In this document: positions 43,901-50,638 of the stretch, one piece after another
Numbering within the stretch: position 1 is the stretch's first letter
Layout: each line of letters begins with the position of its first letter
Assembly: GCF_006716745.1 (NCBI RefSeq)
Contig: NZ_VFPP01000001.1
Coordinates: 8,691,386 to 8,755,385 of the forward strand
Length of the DNA: 64,000 nucleotides
Reading direction: 5' to 3'
DNA from: Saccharothrix saharensis
GTDB taxonomy: Bacteria; Actinomycetota; Actinomycetes; Mycobacteriales; Pseudonocardiaceae
Position numbers and translations under genes: made by a program
The notes under the pieces: generated by a model
Told to the model about the DNA's origin: nothing
Seen by the model: only the letters and a program-made list of their open reading frames with translations
Databases searched by the model: none

Positions 43901-44736
43901 GTCAGCAGGCACACCGGCGCGGCATCGCTGCGCACCGGTGTCGGCAGGTGGCGCGCGAGGTCGGCAAGCGGCTCCGGGCGGGCGATGTCGGTGGCCCTCG
44001 GCCCGGGCGGCACGTGCACTGCCCAGTCCCGCTCGCGCAGCAGCCCCCGCAGTACGTCCGGGTCCGCGCCCAAGGCATCGGTTAACTCACGAATCGTCAG
44101 CTCGGAGGCATCCGGGCGTGCGGCTCGGGCCATCACCTCCGACATCAGATAGCCGGTCAGCAGACCGGTGGCATCCCAACCGATCGTTGAGGGTGCCAGT
44201 CGGTGACGCACGACGCGGACGCGGTCGCGCACCTGCTCGTGTACTCGGTCGTCATCCCGTGGATCCACGACCACCTCGGTGCGGCGCAGCCGCCGCCAGA
44301 ACTCCTCGTCCTTATCCTGAAGTTGGTGTGCCATCCTGGGCCCGAGCAGTGCCAGCACCCCGTCGCGGAGGTCGGACTGCTGGTCGTCGATCAGCGCGGA
44401 GAGCTCTCGCAAGTTCCGGGTGGCCGTCCGGTTGGTGATCAACAGGTAGCGACGTGCCGGATGTTTCAACAGGCGCAGCAGTTCCTCAAGGGCCTCCGAC
44501 GCGCTCATCGTCGTGCCTGGTCTGCCGCTTTTGACCTGCGCGACCGTCAGATTGCCCTCGTCGCCGACCAACGCGAAGTCCACGATCTCAGGGTCGGGGC
44601 CACCGGTGCGGTCGGCGGTGCCTTCGATCCGGACCCCGGTGACGACGGTGTCATCGCTGCCGACGACGTCCAGCGCATATTCCAAGGTGCGGAGAAACTG
44701 GTATTCGAAGCCGCGTACGGCGTCCTGCCCACCCAC
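40999..44736 (-). CDS. STAND (NB-ARC-like) NTPase with N-terminal Cap4-like nuclease
   Basis: A 1,245-residue three-part protein. (1) Residues 1-180: Cap4-like/DUF4297-type restriction-endonuclease fold, AVRGFEYQFLRTLEYAL (Glu11), PEIVDFALV (Asp53) and LTVAQVKSG (Gln67-x-Lys69), the usual D...Q-x-K site. (2) Residues about 275-600: NB-ARC-type ATPase, LLTGLSGIGKSSLAAAWAD (Walker A about 280-288), PWLMVFDNCAD (Walker B about 355-363), GRGHTIITSTDQN, LPVIGMTGDEAAHLL. (3) Residues 650-1245: helical TPR-like repeats for sensing. This is the layout of bacterial NLR-like anti-phage proteins (Avs/bNACHT relatives): target binding would oligomerise the ATPase and activate the nuclease. The GTG at 44736 has AAGGGGG six bases upstream. 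Single-gene system. Confidence 0.8.
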   Translation of the reverse strand: MGGQDAVRGFEYQFLRTLEYALDVVGSDDTVVTGVRIEGTADRTGGPDPEIVDFALVGDEGNLTVAQVKSGRPGTTMSASEALEELLRLLKHPARRYLLITNRTATRNLRELSALIDDQQSDLRDGVLALLGPRMAHQLQDKDEEFWRRLRRTEVVVDPRDDDRVHEQVRDRVRVVRHRLAPSTIGWDATGLLTGYLMSEVMARAARPDASELTIRELTDALGADPDVLRGLLRERDWAVHVPPGPRATDIARPEPLADLARHLPTPVRSDAAPVCLLTGLSGIGKSSLAAAWADEHADSYAAILWADASSLAQLESTFAVIAGWYHHRGVLTGAEAELPVQPRVFAALARTAEPWLMVFDNCADQTVLRGWIPPRGRGHTIITSTDQNSLPGPNIHKLPVIGMTGDEAAHLLVRRILGDRSPADEELDILRDLAAKLHYWPLALELAAAYIVGTIPQETGDLARRVAHYERQLRGSMNDPQSVPEGYPDTVVGVITLTWRRVVERTTPAEQLAAMALRSGAFLASRQIPLHLLLACWTTNSWDFSGPLVRERLATYVHDHPPVGEVLRAVLRDSLVRADEPFPLPESSGPATWPGYTVTMNDIVQSIVRGLVDDEGATREVLFRAAFYVQAWMQHFTEGGRMRLALALIGHGIEASEHAIAFGAPDKNIALLWGNTAGLLGYLDDWNGAARYLRAELEWADSTDQPDLLIRMQTLAALAAAYYNLADRPRDAAERIVPLVEALLADVPAALALDEEVVGRTIVTASSAVLNLRLHRAVHPKIAALASALEDILKIVPHDATVGHFGDLRRVRDLIEAGNTLDARRAAETLLTQRSPEQREDYQALCMLTEACVELRDWPAARHALRRFAEAAELGELRRFELAMLLRNVGIGLVTAMLKQHDPAFDLFRALDNIAVVCDRRSVVVQADDRDVITMFRALGTYLDNNKSACSVWLDQVNLDELAAVENVGMLLIMYRLLRNWTTPPDPRQAPSHRFVKPQQAEDWSAPRIDTPIPDTVLTLDDDAIAGILHGCAAESAPAHAVGLSQVRRAGGRIPRDPLEIAMETSLALQLLGLPARITETALVVADHSPGEKPIDPFRPSFHTAARLRASRAPHYTVLITTSQHLVDPVLPQLPAIRALAVARPSHRLSAVLPFQSTNFSHALEREGVVVAYHPLGIYEPEDVAAALLSPEQRAACETNAFFVALWAAIALSATTGARVSEIISVYPRLDGLLISPDSLADSR

Positions 44737-44989
44737 CTGTGTCCCCCTTCGAGCCCGCTCGACGACGTGCCTACACCTGTACGGCACCAGACATCGCGGA
44801 GGAAGCACCTTAAGGGGTACGAAACATCGACAGTGGTGAGAGCGCTGTGGTGTGCCGTGCACGACTGCACTGATCCCGCGTGAGGACCTTGCCTATGTCG
44901 GGTATCTCGACGTGTCAGCTGTGTGTGGGGGTGTCGATCTTCGTTGAAGGTCCCGCACACTTGACACGTCCCGGCCAAGGGCCCGCGCG

Positions 44990-45202
44990 TCAGAAGCTGC
45001 TCGCAGGTCCTTGCGGGGGAAAGGGAATCTTGGGGAACGGTTCTTCCGGTTCCATCCTCGAACGGAGTTCAGGGTCGGGGCGGTAGGAGACAACGTAGCC
45101 CAGCGGGATCGCCTGCAGGGCGGCCTTGGCTACGGCGGCGTCGATCCACGGTTCGTCCTGCCCGATGGGGAAGTGCGGGTACGGGGTGGCGCGCATGAGC
45201 AT
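44990..45202 (-). CDS. small hypothetical protein, or the detached C-terminus of the gene upstream
   Basis: A 70-residue frame (TPYPHFPIGQDEPWIDAAVA, PLGYVVSYRPDPELRSRMEP, then a proline-rich end). It is in the same frame as the gene upstream, separated only by a TGA at 45248-45250 and 15 codons that also read like protein (LTWQPFEDDNTSRTDML). Either the TGA is a real end and this is a second small gene starting at the ATG 45202, or the TGA is a nonsense mutation that cut one longer protein. I cannot decide. Function unknown. Confidence 0.4.
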   Translation of the reverse strand: MLMRATPYPHFPIGQDEPWIDAAVAKAALQAIPLGYVVSYRPDPELRSRMEPEEPFPKIPFPPQGPASSF

Positions 45203-45247
45203 GTCGGTGCGACTCGTGTTGTCGTCCTCGAATGGCTGCCAGGTCAG

Positions 45248-46185
45248 TCAGCCGCTGCCGCTCGGCGCGCGGGAGACCGCGTCGAGCAGCGCTTGGAACG
45301 AGGCGTCGGCATCGCGGTCGTCGGGCACCCATAGCTCTTGGTCGCTGCGGTCGGCTGCGGCGCGCACTGTCGCAACCGCGGCGCTGCCGGCAGCGGCCAC
45401 CGGCTCGGGTGCGTCCGAGACCCGGTCCAGACGGCGGGGCGGGCCGGTGACTGTCGGCAACCTGTAGCGCAGGTCGTGCACCCGCCGCTGCACCGTGGTC
45501 GGTTCGGCGTAGGGGTGCACGAGCGCGGTCTCGCCGAACGGGGCGAACCAGTCGTGCGCCCCCTCGCTGAACAGGTTCGCGGTGCCGTCCAGGCGCGGAT
45601 CGTTCTCGACCCCGCGGATCTCGTCGGCGAACAGCGACTCGAAGTCGATGTCCTCCAACAGGTACTCGTCCAACACCCCGGCGCTCACGCCCGCGACGCC
45701 CGCTTCCTCGCACACGGCCTGCGCGATCGCGGGCAGCGCCGCCCGGATGATCGCCTCGGCGGTGCAGGCGGCGGCGCCGCCGTGCCGGTCGGCCAGGTCC
45801 TGGGCGACCTTGACGGCGGTGACCAGCACCTGCGGAAAAAGCCCTCGTCGTAGCCGTCCCGGAAACGGGTCGGGAAGAAGCGGTGGACGAACGACTCCTC
45901 AGCCACGTCGGCGTCAGGTGCTCCGGTGTCGGAGAAGCGGATGCCGCGCAGGTCGTCGATGCACTCGTCGACGATGCGGTGGGCCGCGGCCAGCACCGCA
46001 CCGCATTGCAGGCGGGCGTCCCGGAGTTCGTCGTCGGACCACGCGGACGTGTCGGTGTCCTCGTCCATCGCGTGGGCGCTGTCGGGATCGAGGAACAGGC
46101 TCAGCGGGAGATCGGGATGGCGGACTCGGTCCGAGAGCGTCATGAGCATCGCGCGAAGCCGGTCGTGTTTGCCTTGCTGCGTCAT
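45248..46185 (-). pseudogene. hypothetical protein gene with a frameshift at an A/T homopolymer
   Basis: The N-terminal part begins at an ATG (46185, GAGG six bases upstream) and reads KHDRLRAMLMTLSDRVRHPD to VHRFFPTRFRDGYDEGFF. At the five-T run (plus strand AAAAA, 45836-45840) the coding frame moves, and the next frame continues with PQVLVTAVKVAQDLADRHGG, DIDFESLFADEIRGVENDP and RRVHDLRYRLPTV to the TGA at 45248. One added base restores a 312-residue protein. It is acidic and soluble, and I do not recognise its family. The gene lies alone between the Cap4-like STAND gene and the repeat region. A sequencing error in the homopolymer is a real alternative. Confidence 0.55.
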
Positions 46186-46645
46186 CGGCATCCTCACCCG
46201 GTTCATACGCCCGGTGTATCCGGTACCCGGCGTCGGGACCCTACCGGTTCACCGGCCGAGACGTTCGCGGGTAGGTGGACCCGATTGTGCAGAGTCGGAC
46301 GTCCCTGCGATGACAGGTCTTGCTTCATATTCGGTATGCGTTTCACCCTCACTGGCCCATTGTCATTTATCGACCGCTCGACATGGCGTTATTCGAGTGA
46401 ACTTGGATGGTCATGTCATTCGTCTGACGCAATCTCGTTGGCATCTGCGCTGGTGGGGACGGGTGTCACGTTTACCGTCCGGCATGTGGTCGGTGGAATG
46501 GGATGGCGCGATGCCCGAGCGGACAACATTCTGGCCGGAGGTGCTGGGGTGATCGGATTGGCTGCCTGACGGCTGCTCCTCCACATCGCCATCGGTGGTG
46601 TTGCGCATCGACTTGCGTCATCGGAAATGAAGGAGGTCGGCCCTC
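46186..46645. other. intergenic region without a clear gene
   Basis: No protein-like frame is visible. The stretch 46,310-46,460 is less GC-rich than its surroundings (for example CTTGCTTCATATTCGG and GGCGTTATTCGAG), so it probably holds promoters for the flanking genes. Confidence 0.4.
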
Positions 46646-46969
46646 GTGGCGATAGGCATTATGGGGCCACCCCCATCTCGACGTAGATGCCGAGATCCCA
46701 TGCCCGCGCTGCCATGGGCCACTCGGCGCATGCCCGGAACCTCGCGTGCGGACCGCGGCATCCGCATCTGCCCGGACTGCGCACACGACGAGGCCGCACG
46801 GCCAGCGGCCGGCTTCCCACCCTGTTCACCCGAGCTCTGGCCGGCTGGCTGCCACATCAGGAGCTGGTGGACGGTCGGCGGGCGATCTCGTCTCGGGTGT
46901 CGACCGTGTCGGCCTCGTCGGTGCCGGAGGGGCCCGGCCGCTCAAGGGATAGGACGTCATAGGACGTAA
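46646..46969 (+). CDS. small hypothetical protein with a zinc-ribbon-like motif
   Basis: A 107-residue frame from GTG 46646. The middle part, CRDPMPALPWATRRMPGTSR, then IRICPDCAHDEAARPAAGFP, resembles the small zinc-finger proteins common in actinophages and integrative elements (C...C-P-D-C/G-x-D-E-A). The C-terminal 40 residues are arginine- and glycine-rich and may be out-of-frame noise, so the gene may be decayed. It would bind nucleic acid or assist replication. Weak support. Confidence 0.35.
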   Translation: MAIGIMGPPPSRRRCRDPMPALPWATRRMPGTSRADRGIRICPDCAHDEAARPAAGFPPCSPELWPAGCHIRSWWTVGGRSRLGCRPCRPRRCRRGPAAQGIGRHRT

Positions 46970-46984
46970 CGGGTGGCGCAGTTG

Positions 46985-47087
46985 TGCCACCCCAGCCCCG
47001 GCGCAGCCTTGCCACCCCAGCCCCGGCACAGCTGCGCCACCGGTGGGAATCTGCCGGGGGTGGCAATCTGCCGGGGGTGTGGATAAC
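46985..47087. repeat. iteron-like repeat cluster with a DnaA box
   Basis: Two direct copies of TGCCACCCCAGCCCCGGC (46985-47002 and 47010-47027, 25 bases apart) are followed by two direct copies of AATCTGCCGGGGGTG (47048-47062 and 47065-47079, 17 apart). The second pair is close to the inverted form of the first (GCCACCCCC-GGCAG). A perfect TGTGGATAA (47078-47086), the complement of the classic DnaA box TTATCCACA, overlaps the last copy. Just downstream lies a winged-helix gene of the kind seen in plasmid initiators. This arrangement resembles an iteron-type replication origin or an autoregulatory operator. No replication protein is confirmed. Confidence 0.6.
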
Positions 47088-47418
47088 TCGGCGGCCCGGC
47101 CTCGAACCCGTCGCACAGCGTGAAGACCCGGTCGACACGACGGATTTCACACGCTGAAATGCCGGCGTGGTTTCATGTTTCGCTCCCGATTCCATTAGTT
47201 GGAAACTTTGACACCCCGGGCGATCGATGTGACGATGCCCCTGCGAGACGAACCGGGGGACGTGAAGTCGGATGGTGGCAACAAAGCGACAGCAGCGCAT
47301 CGTCGACGCTTCCGGCAGGCTGTCAACGCGCATGGACGACGGCTGCGAGTCGGCAGGGGAAAAGGCTCTCGGGAACTGTGGTGATTTCGCCGGCAGCCCC
47401 TACCGCCGGTGAAATCGT

Positions 47419-47931
47419 ATGAGCATCCGCATCATGACGTGGGTGTGGGAGCACGCCGAGGCCGCAGGCACTGATCTGCTGCTGATGCTGGCGATCGCCG
47501 ACTCGGCCGACGACCAAGGACGCAACGCCTGGCCGTCGATCACCGACCTGTCCCGCAAGACTCGACTGGACGAACGCACCGTCCAACGCCGCCTCAAACG
47601 TCTGCACGACCAGGGCCGCATCGCGATCGAGATCGGCGGCGGACGACGCCGCAACCGCTACTCCATCCTCATGACCCCACCGCCGACCCCGCCCCGCCTG
47701 GCACCGCCACAGGATCAGTCCGCCGCACCGGTAGATCGCCGGACAACCGCTGTGCCCTCCCGTCGAGGGCGCGCCCGGGAATCGGACCGGAGGTCCGACC
47801 GCGTCGACTGGCCGCAGTGGTGCGGGCGCTGCGATGGCCCCGCACCGCAGGAACGCTACGTCGACGACGGCACCGGCCTGCTGGTCCCGTGCCCCCGCTG
47901 CCACCTCAAAGGGCGTGACCGGAATACCTAG
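47419..47931 (+). CDS. winged-helix DNA-binding protein (helix-turn-helix, replication-initiator-like)
   Basis: A 170-residue protein. Residues 1-80 are a winged helix of the HTH_36 type used by plasmid and phage initiator proteins: SIRIMTWVWEHAEAAGTDLL, NAWPSITDLSRKTRLDERTV and QRRLKRLHDQGRIAIEIGGG (recognition helix and wing). A basic, proline-rich linker follows, then a C-terminal zinc-ribbon candidate (WCGRCDGPAPQERY with CPRCHLKG, four cysteines). It starts at an ATG 330 bases after the repeat cluster, which makes it the obvious candidate to bind those repeats. The same gene type is often the first gene of integrative elements. Role inferred. Confidence 0.7.
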   Translation: MSIRIMTWVWEHAEAAGTDLLLMLAIADSADDQGRNAWPSITDLSRKTRLDERTVQRRLKRLHDQGRIAIEIGGGRRRNRYSILMTPPPTPPRLAPPQDQSAAPVDRRTTAVPSRRGRARESDRRSDRVDWPQWCGRCDGPAPQERYVDDGTGLLVPCPRCHLKGRDRNT

Positions 47932-48041
47932 ACCCGACCGCCGGCAGGCGCGATCGTGCAGCTGCGAGGCGGTGCGCCCGTCGACCAGAGCGGGCCGGAC
48001 ACGTCGCCGTGATGCAGTGCATCCGCGCACGGCGCGGACGG

Positions 48042-49019
48042 TCAGTCGCCGGTCGCATCGGGTTCGCGCAGGTCGATGACGGCAATGCCAGGATGCTGGG
48101 ACAGGGTGCCAGAGTGCCAGCGGATCCACACCGGCACCGCACCGGCCGCGTGGGCGAACCGCAGCTTCTCGACGCTGCGCGGGTTGTCCGCGGTGTCGAC
48201 CTCGACCGCCAGGTCGGCCTGGTGGGGGCGGGTGACCACGATGTCGAGCCGTCCGTATCGCGTGGCGCCGCCGGGGGTGATCGGGATGGTGAGCTCGCGG
48301 TAGGTCAGCCACCGGTCGTGTCGGTAGCGGCGCGGTTGGGCCTCGGCCCAGTCCGGTACCAGGCGGGTGATCAGCTGGGTGATCGTCGTGGTGCTGTGGC
48401 GCTCCTGCGGTCGGGGCCCGGCCAACGCGACTAGGCCGCCGCGTAGCCAGCTGCGCAGAGCCTTCACAGAAGCGAGGTCCCGTGCCGGCGCCGGCGTGGG
48501 CGTTGCGTGTCCGAGGACGTGAAGCCAGCCCCTGCGGCCAGTGCGCCTTGCCCAGCACCACGACCGGCCCGCTGTCTTCGATCGCGGCGCGCAGCTGGGA
48601 CTGGTTGGGCGGCAGTCCGGGCAGCGCCAGCCGGATCTGGCGTTTCGCGGTGCCGGCCGCGCCGGTCTTGTCGAATTCGCGCTCGGCCACCAGCGCCTGC
48701 TCGGACCGCTGTTGTCCTGGGCGACGTCGAGTGCTTTGCGGGTGGGGCGGAACGCCAGCACAGGACCGGACACGACGGGACCGTATGACTTCACGGTGAA
48801 GTGCGTGGACCCTCGCCGGAAGGACCCCAATCGCAGGATGTCCTCGTCGGTGGGAAAGGTGTCGGTCACCAGCACGGCCGCCGCGCCCGTGCGCTGCTCC
48901 TGCTCGCGCAACCACCGCGCCACCGCCTCGATCCCGGTCCGGTGGGCTTCGGGCGAGGACGGTTGCGGCAGCCACGCGGCGGCCTCGAACCGACGAAGGG
49001 CCGTCAACGCTCCTTGCAC
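48042..49019 (-). pseudogene. hypothetical protein gene with two compensating frameshifts
   Basis: From about 49,019 (GTG; the frame is open further upstream) the protein reads ALTALRRFEAAAWLPQPSSP, RWLREQEQRTGAAAVLVTD and YGPVVSGPVLAFRPTRKA. Between about 48,710 and 48,530 the coding frame is the neighbouring one (EQALVAEREFDKTGAAGTA, AAIEDSGPVVVLGKAHWP). It then returns to the first frame (LHVLGHATPTP, YRELTIPITPGG, YGRLDIVVTRPHQADLAVEV, DTADNPRSVEKLRFAHAAGA). The C-terminal part, with LDIVV...DLAVEVDTADN...EKL, looks like a PD-(D/E)XK-type nuclease-like fold (D...E-V-D). The shifts sit near short C/G runs, so sequencing error is possible. If real, about 60 central residues are garbled. Confidence 0.5.
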
Positions 49020-49123
49020 GATGAGGTGCCGGGCGACACCGTCGCGAACCGACTGTGCTGCTGGTGGAGCGCGACGGTACCCGCGTACCCGGGTCGCGGA
49101 GGTGATCGACGCGGCTTCGCCGC

Positions 49124-50416
49124 TCAGGAGTCGGTCCACGGCGGAAGCGGGGAGGGCACCCGGATGGCGGCGGGGGCGAGAGCACGTGTGTCGAGTCCTG
49201 CCTGGGCGGCGTGGCGAAGGATCGTGTCCCAGTCGCCCACGATCAGGGTGTGGGTGGGGCAGTTCGGACACGGCTTGGTGTTCCTGCAGGCGCTGGTGGC
49301 GTCGGTCTGGTTGCGGATGTGGTTGAACGCGCTGAGCGGGTCGTCGGCCTTGACCAGGAACCAGGTGCCGCTCTGTTTGCCGATGGGCAGTCCGGCGGTG
49401 ACCGCGGTGCTGCGGGGTGGGCCGACGCGGTCGCCGTGGCGGCGGATCACGAAGTGGCGGTCCAGGGTGTCGACCTCGTCGTCCACGGGCCGGTGGGCCT
49501 CGACCCAGGCCCGTGCCTGCTCAGCGGTGCCCGGTCCCCAGAGCAGTTCCACCGGGTAGCGGGTGGTCTCGAACCGGGGATCGAACCCGAGTAGCTCGTC
49601 GCGGTCATCGACCTGTGCCCGGACGACCAGGCAGACGGTGTCGACCGCCATCTCTTCGGTGGGCACGGAAGAGACGTCGCCGATCTCCACCCGCCCGGTG
49701 TCGTCCCAGACGATCAGCTGCACCGGCCGGTGCACAGGTGCTGGGTGCAGGCGCCCGCCGCGAGTCCGGGCACCCCACAGGCAGTTGATGATCTCGGCCA
49801 GGTCGTGGATGACCCGGGCGGCGTCGACGGGTGTGCCGAGGTGATAGCCGGAGGGGTGCGCGACAGTGTTGCGCAGCTCGACCTGCACGGACTGCATGCT
49901 CCTGGCCCGTTGGCCGGGAAGAAGCCCTTCCTCGCGGGCCCAGTTCCACAGCGACGTCAGCATGCCGTTGAACTTCATGGGCGCGCCGGAACCGGCCAGC
50001 TTGAGCTTCCACGCGCCACCCTGCTGCTTGAGGGCGTCAAGGACATCCTCGAACGAGTCGACCTGTGCGGTGCGTTCCAGCCCGCTGGAGGTGTTCACCA
50101 GGACAATGCGGTGCTCGTAGAAGGCCAGGAACCGGTCGCGTAGGGCGTGCTCGACGACCAGGCGGGCGTAGTCGCCGGCGACGGTGAAGAACTCGTAGTC
50201 GAGCACACCGTGGAGGTAGAGGGTGCGTACGCGCTCGAAGCGCAGTCGGGTGCCCTCGGCGACCTCGTCGACCAGGTCGGTGCCGTCCAGCATCGTGTGC
50301 TGGTGGGCCAGAGCCGCCTCCGGCGTGAGCATGTGGCTGACACCCAGCCCGAAGGGGGTGAAGAGCTGCGTGCGCTCGTCGACGGCGCACAACTCCTCCA
50401 ACATGCGGGTGATCAT
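49124..50416 (-). CDS. HEPN-like protein with an RX4H motif
   Basis: A 430-residue protein. The first 215 residues are all-helical and end in SVQVELRNTVAHPSGYHLG, where Arg182-Asn183 and His187 form the R-N-x-x-x-H pattern of HEPN-domain ribonucleases and abortive-infection proteins. The second half is beta-rich (HRPVQLIVWDDTGRVEIGDV, TVCLVVRAQVDDRDELLGFD) and ends with a possible zinc knuckle (CRNTKPCPNCPTH). The ATG at 50416 has AAGGAG eight bases upstream. It is divergent from the 591-residue helical protein gene, with 220 bases between, so the two may share control. I infer an RNA-targeting toxin or sensor; the family is not one I can name. Confidence 0.6.
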   Translation of the reverse strand: MITRMLEELCAVDERTQLFTPFGLGVSHMLTPEAALAHQHTMLDGTDLVDEVAEGTRLRFERVRTLYLHGVLDYEFFTVAGDYARLVVEHALRDRFLAFYEHRIVLVNTSSGLERTAQVDSFEDVLDALKQQGGAWKLKLAGSGAPMKFNGMLTSLWNWAREEGLLPGQRARSMQSVQVELRNTVAHPSGYHLGTPVDAARVIHDLAEIINCLWGARTRGGRLHPAPVHRPVQLIVWDDTGRVEIGDVSSVPTEEMAVDTVCLVVRAQVDDRDELLGFDPRFETTRYPVELLWGPGTAEQARAWVEAHRPVDDEVDTLDRHFVIRRHGDRVGPPRSTAVTAGLPIGKQSGTWFLVKADDPLSAFNHIRNQTDATSACRNTKPCPNCPTHTLIVGDWDTILRHAAQAGLDTRALAPAAIRVPSPLPPWTDS

Positions 50417-50638
50417 CGAACCTGCTCCTTCGTCGTCAGCCTCCGACCGGGGGCGGGCCGACCGGGAGGCCAGCCGAGCAGAATGCCACACCCAGGGACA
50501 GCTCGCCTGCTGAAGTCGGCGGGCCGGCCGACAGGTTGGAGGAGCCCGAGTTCATGTGGGGCTTGGACCGTCATCGGAGGAAGATGACGCGACAGCCGTC
50601 ACGCGGACGGCCTAGCGGAGAACGGAGCTCGGGATCAG

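Noticed and set aside
46985..47087. A CRISPR array
   Set aside because: The repeats are only 15-18 bases, two copies each, with 2-7-base spacers, and no cas genes are present.
47323..49185. A 620-residue minus-strand protein across 47.3-49.2 kb
   Set aside because: Only about 60 residues (48,530-48,710) are protein-like; the rest is an open shadow frame. That segment belongs to the frameshifted gene at 48.0-49.0 kb.
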